64,000 nt of DNA from Hoeflea sp. 108 (GTDB taxonomy: Bacteria; Pseudomonadota; Alphaproteobacteria; Rhizobiales; Rhizobiaceae), in the NCBI RefSeq assembly GCF_000372965.1, contig NZ_KB890024.1:620001-684000 (forward strand). The letters run 5' to 3'. The notes under the pieces are model-generated. The model searched no databases. It saw nothing but the letters and a program-made list of their open reading frames with translations, and was not told where the DNA came from. Made by a program: the position numbers and the translations under genes. Numbering within the stretch: the stretch's first letter is position 1; each line of letters opens with the position of its first letter. Positions 47,047 through 56,068 of the stretch are shown piece after piece.

Positions 47047-47865
47047 ATGGCTGCATCGCGACTGATGATACTTGGCGTGGCAGTGGCCGCTGCGGGCGGT
47101 GCTGGCTATGTGGCCAAGAACATGTCCGCGCCACCTCCGCCCGAGGCCGCTGTCGAATCCAGCGTGCAGCAGCAGCCCCAGATTGCACTTACCGACGTTC
47201 TCGTGCTCACAGGCGACGTGCCGATGGGGGGCGTGATCGAAAGCAACATCGCCTGGCAGCCCTGGCCGAGCGATGCGGTCAATCCTGCCTTCATTACCCG
47301 CAGCACAGACCCGGATGCGGTTGAAAAGCTCAAAAGTTCCGTCGCGCGGCTGACGATGTACAGCGGTGAGCCGCTGCGCAAGTCGAAGCTTGTCGGCGAA
47401 GGTCAGAGTTTCATGTCGTCGGTGTTGCCGGCAGGCATGCGAGCAGTTGCGACAACGATTTCGGCGGATACGTCGGCCGGTGGTTTCATCCTGCCGAACG
47501 ACTATGTCGACGTCATCATGACGCGCCGAAACGATGCTTCCAAATCCGGCGCCGGCTTCACCACCGAAACAATCCTGCAGAACATCCGGGTTTTGGCGAT
47601 CGACCAGACCATCCAGGAGGATGAGGAGGGGAAGAAGGTAAAGGTGGGCCAAACAGCCACGCTGGAACTGACGGCGCAGCAGGCTGAGATCATCACCGTC
47701 GCCCAGCAGATGGCCGACAGATTGACCCTGGCACTCCGTTCGGTGGCAGACGCTCAGCAGAAGGACCTGACAGAGGCCGACTACCTCGTCTCCAGCAGCG
47801 GCAGGCGAGGCACCGTGCGCCTCATCAAGTCGGGCGAAATCTCGGAATCGGGAGTACAGAAATGA
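47047..47865 (+). CDS. cpaB: Flp pilus assembly protein CpaB
   Basis: Encodes 272 residues from the ATG at 47047. An N-terminal membrane anchor (MAASRLMILGVAVAAAGGAGYVA region) precedes a linker and two SAF/RcpC-like domains: VLVLTGDVPMGGVIESNIAWQPWP and, later, ISADTSAGGFILPNDYVDVIMTR. CpaB/RcpC is a periplasmic partner of the CpaC secretin. Its stop overlaps the cpaC start (ATGA). Confidence 0.93.
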   Translation: MAASRLMILGVAVAAAGGAGYVAKNMSAPPPPEAAVESSVQQQPQIALTDVLVLTGDVPMGGVIESNIAWQPWPSDAVNPAFITRSTDPDAVEKLKSSVARLTMYSGEPLRKSKLVGEGQSFMSSVLPAGMRAVATTISADTSAGGFILPNDYVDVIMTRRNDASKSGAGFTTETILQNIRVLAIDQTIQEDEEGKKVKVGQTATLELTAQQAEIITVAQQMADRLTLALRSVADAQQKDLTEADYLVSSSGRRGTVRLIKSGEISESGVQK

Positions 47866-49379
47866 AGTCCTGCACGAGACTGCTCGCCACGACCGTCGCG
47901 ATGATCGCTACCCTCGCAGCTGAGCCTGCGGCATTTGCACCGGCAACCGCCGAGGCTGCATCGCGGGCCCAGGTGGGATCGAACACAGCGAGCCAACGCG
48001 TCAAGCTCGGCCTCAACAAATCGGTGGTCATCGACCTGCCGTCGGACGCCTATGACATCCTGGTCGCCAACCCGACGGTCGCCGATGCCGTCACCCGCAC
48101 GGCGCGCCGCATCTATTTGTTCGGCAAGGCCGTCGGACAGACCAACATCTTCGTCTTCGGCCCCAACGGTGAACAGATCGTCAGCCTCGATCTGGCCGTA
48201 GAGCGCGACGTCGCCGGCCTCGAGGACTACATCAAGCGTTTCATTCCCAATTCGCAGATCAAGGTCGAACTGATCAACGACAACGTCGTCCTGACCGGCA
48301 CGGTCGATACGCCGCTTGACTCCAAGCGTGCGGTAGACCTGGCAACGATCTTTGTCACAGGCGGTGAAGCGACTACGGGCCAATACTCGCAGACCGCGTC
48401 CGGTGGTTCGCAGAATGGTGGCGTCGATATCAACAATCCCGACCAGGTCCGCCAGAAGAGCAAGATCGTCAACCTCCTGCAGATCATCGGCGAGGACCAG
48501 GTGATGCTCAAGGTCACCGTGGCTGAAGTCAGCCGCACGGTGATGAAGCAGCTTGGTGTCAACATGATTGGTTCGGGTGAAGCGAACGGCATCAGCTGGG
48601 GCGCGATCAGCGACAGCATCCCTGGCCTCGGCAAGCCGCTGGGTGCTTCGCAGATATCGCTCGGTACGTCCCTGCTGGACGCCTATGTCAACGCAATGGA
48701 ACAGGCCGGCGTGATGAAGACGCTGGCCGAGCCGACGCTGACGGCAATCTCGGGTGAAAAGGCAACGTTCAAGGTGGGCGGCGAGTACAATATCGTCACC
48801 AATCAGAAGGACGGCAATACCTATGAGATTGAGAAGATCGACTACGGCATCGGGTTGGAGTTCCAGCCGGTCGTGCTGTCGCCGGGGCGTATCAGCCTGA
48901 AGATCCGTACGTCTGTTTCAGAGCCGACCACGGAAGGTTCGGTCAGTCTTTCCGGCGGCTTCAGGCGGGGTGACGCCTTCAACAAGCCGGGCATGACTGC
49001 ACTGTCCATCCGCAAGCGACTGGCCGATACCACCGTTGAACTTCCATCCGGCGGTTCGATGATGATCGCCGGCCTGGTGCGTGATGACATGCGCCAGGCC
49101 ATCAACGGCCTGCCGGGGCTGTCCAAGATTCCCGTGCTCGGCACTCTGTTCCGCAGCCGCGACTTCGTTCGCAATGAATCCGAACTGGTGATCATTGTGA
49201 CGCCCTATCTGGCCCGCCCGGTGGCGCGCAACGAACTGGCCAGGCCAGACGACAATTTCAACGCCGCCAGCGACGGCGCCGGCATGTTCCTTGGCCGCGT
49301 CAATCGTGTCTACGGCACGATGAAGACGGACAAGCCCATGGGCCGCTATCACGGCGTCGTCGGCTTCATCTACAAATGA
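47862..49379 (+). CDS. cpaC: Flp pilus secretin CpaC/RcpA
   Basis: Encodes 505 residues. Signal peptide (~1-33), then the pilus-assembly N-terminal domain (SVVIDLPSDAYDILVANPTVADAV), a BON-like domain (PNSQIKVELINDNVVLTGTV) and the secretin barrel with VMLKVTVAEVSR, ATFKVGGE and LPGLSKIPVLGTLFRSRDF near the C-terminus. It forms the outer-membrane channel of the Flp pilus. No lipobox in the signal, so insertion probably needs the CpaD lipoprotein. Confidence 0.96.
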   Translation: MKSCTRLLATTVAMIATLAAEPAAFAPATAEAASRAQVGSNTASQRVKLGLNKSVVIDLPSDAYDILVANPTVADAVTRTARRIYLFGKAVGQTNIFVFGPNGEQIVSLDLAVERDVAGLEDYIKRFIPNSQIKVELINDNVVLTGTVDTPLDSKRAVDLATIFVTGGEATTGQYSQTASGGSQNGGVDINNPDQVRQKSKIVNLLQIIGEDQVMLKVTVAEVSRTVMKQLGVNMIGSGEANGISWGAISDSIPGLGKPLGASQISLGTSLLDAYVNAMEQAGVMKTLAEPTLTAISGEKATFKVGGEYNIVTNQKDGNTYEIEKIDYGIGLEFQPVVLSPGRISLKIRTSVSEPTTEGSVSLSGGFRRGDAFNKPGMTALSIRKRLADTTVELPSGGSMMIAGLVRDDMRQAINGLPGLSKIPVLGTLFRSRDFVRNESELVIIVTPYLARPVARNELARPDDNFNAASDGAGMFLGRVNRVYGTMKTDKPMGRYHGVVGFIYK

Positions 49380-49393
49380 TCGGGGATCGGGGC

Positions 49394-50125
49394 ATGTCTC
49401 AGGCAACAATCAACGCCGCGCAGAAGACCGCCCGCAAGGGATCGGAAATGTCGCGCATCGTCCGCCCGCTTCTTGCGGCCGCCGCGGTTGCGCTCCTCGC
49501 CGGCTGCGCCACCAATCGCGACAGCGTCGTGGTCGGTTCCATTCCGGATGACTACCGCACCAACCATCCGATCGTCATCGCCGAAAAGAACCAGACGATC
49601 GACATTCCGGTCGGCAACACAGACCGCGGCATTTCCAGGGGGCAGGCGGAGACCTTCGTCGGCTATCTCAGCGAATATGACCGTCGCACCTCGCCTGCTC
49701 TGACCATCATGGCGCCAACAGGCGCTTCCAACGATATGGCCGCCACGACGGTCTCGCGCGAACTGATGCGCATAGCTGCCAAGAACGGCGTGCCGTCGAA
49801 CCGTATTTCCATCGTCCGTTACCAGGCGGCCTATGCGGACGCGGCGTCGCCGATCCGCGTGACCTATACCGCCATGCGCGCCCAGACAGATCGCTGCGGC
49901 AGCTGGCCCGAGGACGTTTTGAACACGGCCGAGAACAAGCACTACGCCAATTTCGGTTGCTCGTATCAGAACAACCTTGCCGCTCAGCTCGCAAATCCGG
50001 CCGACCTGCTGGGGCCGCGCAAGCAGACAGCGATCGACGCCGAAAACCGTGGCGTGGTGATCGATGTCTATCGCAAGCGCGCGATCACAGGCGAATTCAT
50101 CGACGCGTCGGAAGTGACTTATTGA
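49394..50125 (+). CDS. cpaD: Flp pilus lipoprotein CpaD
   Basis: Encodes 243 residues from the ATG at 49394. An ATG at 49376 overlaps the cpaC stop (ATGA) and one at 49448 would start the ideal 20-residue lipoprotein signal MSRIVRPLL...LLAGC. The lipobox LLAGC is clear. Conserved CpaD features follow: DYRTNHPIVIAEKNQTIDIPVG and the C-terminal NFGCSYQNNLAAQLANPADLLGPR. It is probably the outer-membrane pilotin-like partner of CpaC. Start choice is uncertain. Confidence 0.92.
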   Translation: MSQATINAAQKTARKGSEMSRIVRPLLAAAAVALLAGCATNRDSVVVGSIPDDYRTNHPIVIAEKNQTIDIPVGNTDRGISRGQAETFVGYLSEYDRRTSPALTIMAPTGASNDMAATTVSRELMRIAAKNGVPSNRISIVRYQAAYADAASPIRVTYTAMRAQTDRCGSWPEDVLNTAENKHYANFGCSYQNNLAAQLANPADLLGPRKQTAIDAENRGVVIDVYRKRAITGEFIDASEVTY

Positions 50126-50153
50126 TCGTGCCAGTTACGGGAAGAACGGGAAA

Positions 50154-51437
50154 ATGAGCAACCTGGCCTACGATTCCCAGTCCGAGAATGCGGAGCTGTC
50201 GCAGCAGGATATGGCTGTGATGCAGGCGCTTCGGCCTGTGCCGCGTATTTCGATCCAGGCATTCTGCGAAACCGAAAGCGTTTCCGGGCCCATAGAAAGA
50301 GCTGGCGAAGACCGGCGCATGGCCAAGGCCCATCTGCAGGTGCACATGGGCGGCATCGAGACGGCTATCGACGTCTATCGCAGCTCGCCGACGCCGAACC
50401 TGATCATTCTCGAATCGCGCCGTGAGCCCAAGGGCCTGCTCGACGCGCTGTATCAGTTCTCCGAGTTCTGCGACCCGACCACCAAGGTCGTCGTGATCGG
50501 TCATTACAACGACGTGGCGCTGTATCGCGAGTTGATCCGCTCGGGCGTGTCCGAATATGTCGTGGCGCCGATGTCGACCGCCGACATTGTCAGCGTCATC
50601 TCCTCCATCTTCGTCGACCCCGAAGCCGAGCCGATCGGCCGCTCGATCGCTTTCGTCGGCGCCAAGGGCGGTGTCGGTTCCTCGACCATTGCCCACAATG
50701 TCGCCTGGGCGATGTCGAGCCTGTTCAAGTCGGAAGTCGTCGTCGCCGATCTGGACCTGGCCTTCGGCACTGCCAACATCAACTTCGACCAGGATCCCGC
50801 GCAGGGTATCGCCGAGGCCGTGTTCGCGCCCGAGCGCGTGGACGAAGTCTATCTCGACCGCCTGCTGGCGCAGTGCGCGGAGCACCTGTCTTTGCTTGCG
50901 GCCCCGTCGACGCTCGAGCGGGTCTACGATTTCGATCCCGAGGCCTTCTCGCCGATCATCGATGTCGCCCAGCGCACGACGCCGCTGCTGGTGCTCGATG
51001 TTCCCCATATCTGGAGCGGGTGGAGCAAGACCACGCTCGTCAGGGCCGACGAGGTGGTGATCACCGCGACGCCGGAGCTGACCAACCTGCGCAACACCAA
51101 GAACCTTGTCGACATGCTCAAGCGCCTGCGGCCGAACGATCCACCGCCGCGCCTCATCCTCAACCAGGCCGGCATGCCCAAGCGCCCGGAGATATCGGCA
51201 GCCGATTTTGCCGAACCGCTCGGCATCGTTCCGATGTCGGTGATCCCCTTTGACCCGCTGCTGTTCGGCAATGCTGCCAACAATGGCCGCATGATCGGCG
51301 AAATGGATGCCAAGAGCCCGGTCACGCAGATGATCAACGAGATCGCACATGTGCTGACCGGACGTTCGGAAGCAAAGGTCAAGAAGCAGACCGGATTGGG
51401 TGGAGTTCTCGCTCGGCTCAAGTCCCGGAAGAAGTGA
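50154..51437 (+). CDS. cpaE: Flp pilus localisation ATPase CpaE/TadZ
   Basis: Encodes 427 residues. An N-terminal receiver-like domain (~30-150) lacks an obvious phospho-acceptor, and a ParA/MinD-type ATPase domain follows with the deviant Walker A FVGAKGGVGSSTIAHN near residue 170 and VADLDLAFGTANINFDQ. CpaE/TadZ positions the pilus machine, usually at a pole. It lies between cpaD (28 nt) and cpaF (28 nt). Confidence 0.95.
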   Translation: MSNLAYDSQSENAELSQQDMAVMQALRPVPRISIQAFCETESVSGPIERAGEDRRMAKAHLQVHMGGIETAIDVYRSSPTPNLIILESRREPKGLLDALYQFSEFCDPTTKVVVIGHYNDVALYRELIRSGVSEYVVAPMSTADIVSVISSIFVDPEAEPIGRSIAFVGAKGGVGSSTIAHNVAWAMSSLFKSEVVVADLDLAFGTANINFDQDPAQGIAEAVFAPERVDEVYLDRLLAQCAEHLSLLAAPSTLERVYDFDPEAFSPIIDVAQRTTPLLVLDVPHIWSGWSKTTLVRADEVVITATPELTNLRNTKNLVDMLKRLRPNDPPPRLILNQAGMPKRPEISAADFAEPLGIVPMSVIPFDPLLFGNAANNGRMIGEMDAKSPVTQMINEIAHVLTGRSEAKVKKQTGLGGVLARLKSRKK

Positions 51438-51465
51438 TGCCGTCAGGCGGAGGTAGCAGGCGATC

Positions 51466-52965
51466 ATGTTTGGCAAGAGAGGAAATGACGACGGCGGCCG
51501 TTCGGCACCGAGTTTCCGTCCGCTTGCGACGCAGCCGTCGCCCGCCGCACCACCCGCCGACACCCTGGCAGCGCCGCGCCCGGCTGCACCTGCGCCGGCA
51601 GCGCCCGTCGCCGCTCCACGTCGCATGGTCGAGTCCACGCCGGCTTTCGCACACGAGCCACGCAAGCCTCAGCGCGAGCGCAGCGACAATTATTACGATA
51701 CCAAGAGCCAGGTTTTCTCGGCGCTGATCGACACCATCGATCTGTCGCAACTCGCCAAACTTGATCCCGACAGTGCGCGTGAAGAAATCCGTGACATCGT
51801 CAACGACATCATCGCCATCAAGAACTTCGCGATGTCGATCGCCGAGCAGGAGGAGCTGCTCGAGGACATCTGCAACGACGTGCTGGGTTACGGTCCGCTC
51901 GAGCCGCTGCTGGCGCGCGACGAGATCGCCGACATCATGGTGAACGGCGCCAAGAACGTCTATATCGAAGTCAACGGCAAGGTCGAGCAGACCAACATCC
52001 GCTTCCGCGACAATCAGCAGTTGCTCAACATCTGCCAGCGCATCGTCAGCCAGGTCGGCCGTCGCGTCGATGAATCCTCGCCGATCTGCGATGCGCGCCT
52101 GCCTGACGGCTCCCGCGTCAATGTCATCGCTCCGCCGCTGTCGATCGACGGTACGGCGCTCACCATCCGCAAGTTCAAGAAGGACAAGCTGACACTCGAC
52201 CAGTTGGTCAAGTTCGGCGCCATCTCGCCGCAGGGGGCGGAGGTGCTGAAGATCATTGGACGCGTCCGCTGCAACATCGTCATTTCAGGCGGTACCGGTT
52301 CGGGCAAGACGACGCTGCTCAACTGCCTGACCAACTATATCGATCGCGAAGAGCGCATCATCACCTGCGAGGACTCGGCCGAACTGCAGCTGCAGCAGCC
52401 GCATGTCGTGCGTCTTGAAACGCGTCCGCCCAACCTTGAAGGCGAGGGCGAGGTGACAATGCGCGACCTCGTCAAGAACTGCCTGCGCATGCGTCCCGAA
52501 CGCATCATCGTCGGCGAGGTGCGCGGACCTGAGGTCTTCGATCTGCTGCAAGCGATGAATACCGGCCACGACGGCTCGATGGGCACGATCCACTCCAACA
52601 GCCCGCGTGAATGCCTGAACCGCATCGAATCGATGATCGCCATGGGCGGCTTTTCGCTGCCGCAGAAGACCGTGCGCGAGATCATCGTCGGCTCCGTCGA
52701 CGTGATCATCCAGGCTGCCCGCCTCCGGGACGGCTCGCGCCGTATCACCCACATCACCGAGGTGATCGGTATGGAAGGTGATGTCATCATCACCCAGGAT
52801 CTCGTCCTCTACAACATCAAGGGCGAGGACCAGAGCGGTCGCCTGTTGGGGCACCACGTCTCCACCGGCATCGGCCGCCCGCATTTCTGGGAGCGTGCTC
52901 GCTACTATGGCGAGGAATCGCGGTTGGCGACGGCGTTGGAAGCCATGGAGAAAGGAGCTGCCTGA
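51466..52965 (+). CDS. cpaF: Flp pilus secretion ATPase CpaF/TadA
   Basis: Encodes 499 residues. The first ~75 residues are a Pro/Ala-rich linker. The type II/IV secretion ATPase core has Walker A GGTGSGKTTLLNC near residue 275, an Asp box (TCEDSAELQL), Walker B (RIIVGEVRGPEVFDLLQAM) and a His box (GHDGSMGTIHSNSPRE). It powers Flp pilus assembly, and possibly retraction. The gene ends 43 nt before tadB. Confidence 0.97.
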   Translation: MFGKRGNDDGGRSAPSFRPLATQPSPAAPPADTLAAPRPAAPAPAAPVAAPRRMVESTPAFAHEPRKPQRERSDNYYDTKSQVFSALIDTIDLSQLAKLDPDSAREEIRDIVNDIIAIKNFAMSIAEQEELLEDICNDVLGYGPLEPLLARDEIADIMVNGAKNVYIEVNGKVEQTNIRFRDNQQLLNICQRIVSQVGRRVDESSPICDARLPDGSRVNVIAPPLSIDGTALTIRKFKKDKLTLDQLVKFGAISPQGAEVLKIIGRVRCNIVISGGTGSGKTTLLNCLTNYIDREERIITCEDSAELQLQQPHVVRLETRPPNLEGEGEVTMRDLVKNCLRMRPERIIVGEVRGPEVFDLLQAMNTGHDGSMGTIHSNSPRECLNRIESMIAMGGFSLPQKTVREIIVGSVDVIIQAARLRDGSRRITHITEVIGMEGDVIITQDLVLYNIKGEDQSGRLLGHHVSTGIGRPHFWERARYYGEESRLATALEAMEKGAA

Positions 52966-53008
52966 CATGCGGGAGTCCGATCTCAGGCACGCGGGGAGCT
53001 AGTCCATC

Positions 53009-54022
53009 ATGTTCGGGCTCGACCCCACGATGCTGCTTTTCATCGTCCTCGCCGGCCTGAGCGCCGGGCTGGTCGCCTATGCGTTCCTGTACAGGCGCAT
53101 TGAGAGCGAGAGCAACACCGAGCGCCGGCTGTCGACCATTCGCCAGGCCGAGACCGACCGTTCGGTGGTCAGGGCCTCGCGTGATCGCACCGCCGAAATA
53201 GCCAAGCGCCGCAAGTCCGTCCAGGACTCCCTCAAGGAGCTTGAGGAGAAGCAGAAGGCCAAGGATCGCAACATCAGGAAGCCTCCGATTAAGGTGCAGA
53301 TCCGCCAGGCCGGCCTTCAGGTGACCATGGAGCGTTTCTACATCTACTCGGCTGTGGCAGGCGTTGCTGTAACTGCCCTGCTGTTTATCCTCGGTGCGCC
53401 GTTGATCCTGCTGCCGGGCGGCCTGCTTGTCGGTGCGGTCGGCCTGCCGCGCTGGTTTGTCGCCTTCCATCGCAATCGTCGGGTCAAACAGTTCCTCGAA
53501 GAGTTTCCCAATGCCCTCGACATCATCGTGCGCGCGGTGAAGTCCGGCCTTCCGCTGAATGACGGTATCCGCCTGATCGCGTCGGAATCGCCGGAGCCAG
53601 TGCGCGGAGAATTCCGGCGCATGGTCGAGGCTCAGCAAGTGGGCGTTTCGATCCCGGATGCCGCTTTGCGCATGACAGAGACCATGCCGTGCCCCGAAGC
53701 GGGTTTCTTCGGCATCGTCATCCAGATCCAGGCCCAGGCCGGTGGCAATCTCTCCGAGGCGCTGGGCAACTTGTCGCGCGTGTTGCGTGATCGCAAGAAG
53801 ATGAAGGCCAAGGTCCAGGCGCTTTCGATGGAAGCGAAGGCCTCAGCTGCGATCATCGGCGCCTTGCCGATCATCGTCGCGACCCTCGTCTATCTGTCGA
53901 GCCCCAACTACATCATGCCCCTGTTCGTCACGAGCACGGGCCATCTTATCCTGGGCATCTCCGGCATCTGGATGTCGATCGGCATCTTTGTCATGCGCAA
54001 GATGATGAATTTCGAGGTCTAG
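53009..54022 (+). CDS. tadB: Flp pilus inner-membrane platform protein TadB
   Basis: Encodes 337 residues. A leading membrane segment, a cytoplasmic stretch, a hydrophobic pair around residues ~112-145, then the T2SSF domain (FLEEFPNALDIIVRAVKSGLPLNDGIRLIA; FFGIVIQIQAQAGGNLSEALGNLSRVLRDRKKMKAKVQALS) and two C-terminal membrane segments. Platform protein that couples CpaF to pilin assembly, in a pair with TadC. Confidence 0.94.
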   Translation: MFGLDPTMLLFIVLAGLSAGLVAYAFLYRRIESESNTERRLSTIRQAETDRSVVRASRDRTAEIAKRRKSVQDSLKELEEKQKAKDRNIRKPPIKVQIRQAGLQVTMERFYIYSAVAGVAVTALLFILGAPLILLPGGLLVGAVGLPRWFVAFHRNRRVKQFLEEFPNALDIIVRAVKSGLPLNDGIRLIASESPEPVRGEFRRMVEAQQVGVSIPDAALRMTETMPCPEAGFFGIVIQIQAQAGGNLSEALGNLSRVLRDRKKMKAKVQALSMEAKASAAIIGALPIIVATLVYLSSPNYIMPLFVTSTGHLILGISGIWMSIGIFVMRKMMNFEV

Positions 54023-54027
54023 CGGGA

Positions 54028-55044
54028 ATGACCGATCAAGTCGTCAAGGCGCTCACCGATCCGTCATTCCTGATCGCATTGCTGGTCGGCATCGCCGTGT
54101 TCGCAACCGTTTTCACTGCCATGCCGTCGCTTATGGGCAATCCGCTCAAGGCGCGCATGAAGGCCGTGGCGCTCGAACGCGAAGAACTGCGTGCCAAGCA
54201 GCGTGTTCGCTTTGCGGCCGAATCCGACCGCAGGCAACGCGGCCTCCGCGAGCAGCAATCGATCAAGATGCGTTCTATCGTCGAGCGGCTGGACCTGCGT
54301 CGCGCACTTGTCGACGAAGGCACGCTCAACAAGCTGAAGGTAGCGGGCTTCCGCGGCCAGAACCCCCTGACGCGTTTTCTGTTTTTCCGCCTGGTGTTGC
54401 CCATTGTCGGCTTTGCGTTCGGCTTGGTCTACGTGTTCCTGCTCGGCGGTGTCGCGGACAAACCGCTGTTCATGAAGCTGTTTGTCTGCATCCTGATGGC
54501 CTATGTCGGCTTCTACCTGCCGGTGCTCTACGTCTCCAATCGGGCCACCAAGCGCAAGCAGTCGATCCAGCAGGCCTGGCCCGACGCGCTGGACCTGATG
54601 CTGATCTGCGTCGAATCTGGCATGTCGGTCGAGGCGGCGCTGCGCAAGGTTGCCGACGAGATCGGCTCCCAATCGGTCGATCTCGCCGAAGAGTTCGTGC
54701 TCACCAATGCCGAGCTGTCCTATCTCAGCGAACGCCGCATTGCCTATGAAAACCTTGCGTCCCGGACCGGCCTGGACACCGTGAAATCAGTCACCCAGGC
54801 GCTGGTGCAGGCGGAGCGCTACGGCACACCGGTCGCCCAGGCATTGCGCGTGCTTGCAAGCGAAAGCCGCGACATGCGCATGACAGCGGCCGAGAAGAAG
54901 GCGGCCGCGCTGCCGCCGAAGCTCACCGTGCCGATGATCCTGTTCTTCCTGCCGGTGCTGTTCGCCATCATTCTGGGGCCGGCCGGCATCCAGATCAGCC
55001 AGCGCGGTCTCTTCGGCGACCAGCCGCACGCCAGCAGTGAGTAG
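54028..55044 (+). CDS. tadC: Flp pilus inner-membrane platform protein TadC
   Basis: Encodes 338 residues, starting 5 nt after tadB. It has the same topology as TadB with a T2SSF domain: QQAWPDALDLMLICVESGMSVEAALRKVADEIG and TVKSVTQALVQAERYGTPVAQALRVLASESRDMRMTAAEKKAA-like core, with C-terminal membrane segment VPMILFFLPVLFAIILGPAG. Last gene of the cpaB-tadC run, closed by a strong terminator 22 nt downstream. Confidence 0.95.
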   Translation: MTDQVVKALTDPSFLIALLVGIAVFATVFTAMPSLMGNPLKARMKAVALEREELRAKQRVRFAAESDRRQRGLREQQSIKMRSIVERLDLRRALVDEGTLNKLKVAGFRGQNPLTRFLFFRLVLPIVGFAFGLVYVFLLGGVADKPLFMKLFVCILMAYVGFYLPVLYVSNRATKRKQSIQQAWPDALDLMLICVESGMSVEAALRKVADEIGSQSVDLAEEFVLTNAELSYLSERRIAYENLASRTGLDTVKSVTQALVQAERYGTPVAQALRVLASESRDMRMTAAEKKAAALPPKLTVPMILFFLPVLFAIILGPAGIQISQRGLFGDQPHASSE

Positions 55045-55065
55045 GGCGACTGCTATTTGAGGAAT

Positions 55066-55100
55066 GAAAAAACCGCGTCGGTCGACGCGGCTTTTTTTTT
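55066..55100. terminator. Bidirectional terminator between tadC and tadD-like gene
   Basis: CCGCGTC (55073-55079), loop GGTC, GACGCGG (55084-55090), with AAAAAA before and a 9-T run (55092-55100) after. The flanking A and T runs let it serve both convergent transcripts. Confidence 0.88.
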
Positions 55101-55122
55101 GATTCGGTCGCTGTCCTTAGGG

Positions 55123-55935
55123 TCAGTTCTTCTTCGACTTGCCTTCGGACTTGATCTGGTTCCAAGCATTCTGCTGCGACAGCATCGAACGAAGATAGGC
55201 TACGTTGGCCTGGGCCTGTTCGGGCGAAAGCTCCTGGCCGGCGATCTGTTCGGCCTCGTCGAAACGGCCCTGCAGTCCCACAGCCAGCGCGAGGTTCTGG
55301 CGAACGCGGCTGTCGGCGCCGGGCTGCGAGACAGCCGAACGCAGGTAGGTTTCTGCCGATTTCAGGTCGCCCTCGAGCACATAGGACATGCCGAGATTGG
55401 ACAGGATCGAAGGTTCGTTCGGCTGCAGGTCGAGCGCCTTGCGGTAGAGATTGCGGGCTTCCTGCGTCTGGCCGAGCTGGTCGAGGATGGCGGCCTCCGC
55501 CGAGACCAGCTTCCAGTCGGGATATTCAGGGGTCTGGGCGCGGCGCACGGCGCTGAGCGCCGGCTGGAGTTCGCCCGATGCTGCCAGTGCCTTGCCATAG
55601 GCGGCGAGCACGTCCCGATCCTTGGGATAGCCGATGGCGAGCTTGCGCATCACTGCCAGCGACTGGTCGGTCTGGCCCTTGACCTGAAGGGCGGTTGCGT
55701 ATTGCAGGGCAACCGGCTTGTTGTTGGGATCGCTGGCATATTTGCGCCCAAGCTCGGTGGAGGAGCCGGGCAGCGAACCGGTCGACATCTGGTCGACTGC
55801 GGCGCCCGAGCGCGAGATCGAGCCGGTGGTCATCTTGCTGGTGCCGCAACCGGCGACGCCCGCCATCAACAGCGTCACGAAGGCCGCTCTCGCAAGGCGT
55901 TTTCCCGTTGCGTTCATCGAGCGATTGGTCAACAT
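55123..55935 (-). CDS. tadD: TPR-repeat lipoprotein, TadD-like
   Basis: Encodes 270 residues from the ATG at 55935; an ATG at 55977 would add a polar tail. The signal ends in a lipobox (MAGVAGC) near residue 30. Several tetratricopeptide repeats follow, e.g. LGQTQEARNLYRKALDLQPNEPSILSNLGMSYVLEGDLKSAETYLRSAV. TadD is a TPR lipoprotein needed for pilotin-like targeting of the Flp secretin. Placement convergent to tadC supports that name. A generic TPR lipoprotein is the alternative. Confidence 0.87.
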   Translation of the reverse strand: MLTNRSMNATGKRLARAAFVTLLMAGVAGCGTSKMTTGSISRSGAAVDQMSTGSLPGSSTELGRKYASDPNNKPVALQYATALQVKGQTDQSLAVMRKLAIGYPKDRDVLAAYGKALAASGELQPALSAVRRAQTPEYPDWKLVSAEAAILDQLGQTQEARNLYRKALDLQPNEPSILSNLGMSYVLEGDLKSAETYLRSAVSQPGADSRVRQNLALAVGLQGRFDEAEQIAGQELSPEQAQANVAYLRSMLSQQNAWNQIKSEGKSKKN

Positions 55936-56068
55936 CGGAGCTAGCTCTCCATTCGTCCGCGGCCGTTCGCCGGCCATCTTCCCGCCTTGGAGAAATAATC
56001 TGTTAACCCTAACGGATGGTTAAGGGCGTCCTGATGTGACGTGACATCCGACAGCGAAGGATAAGGAA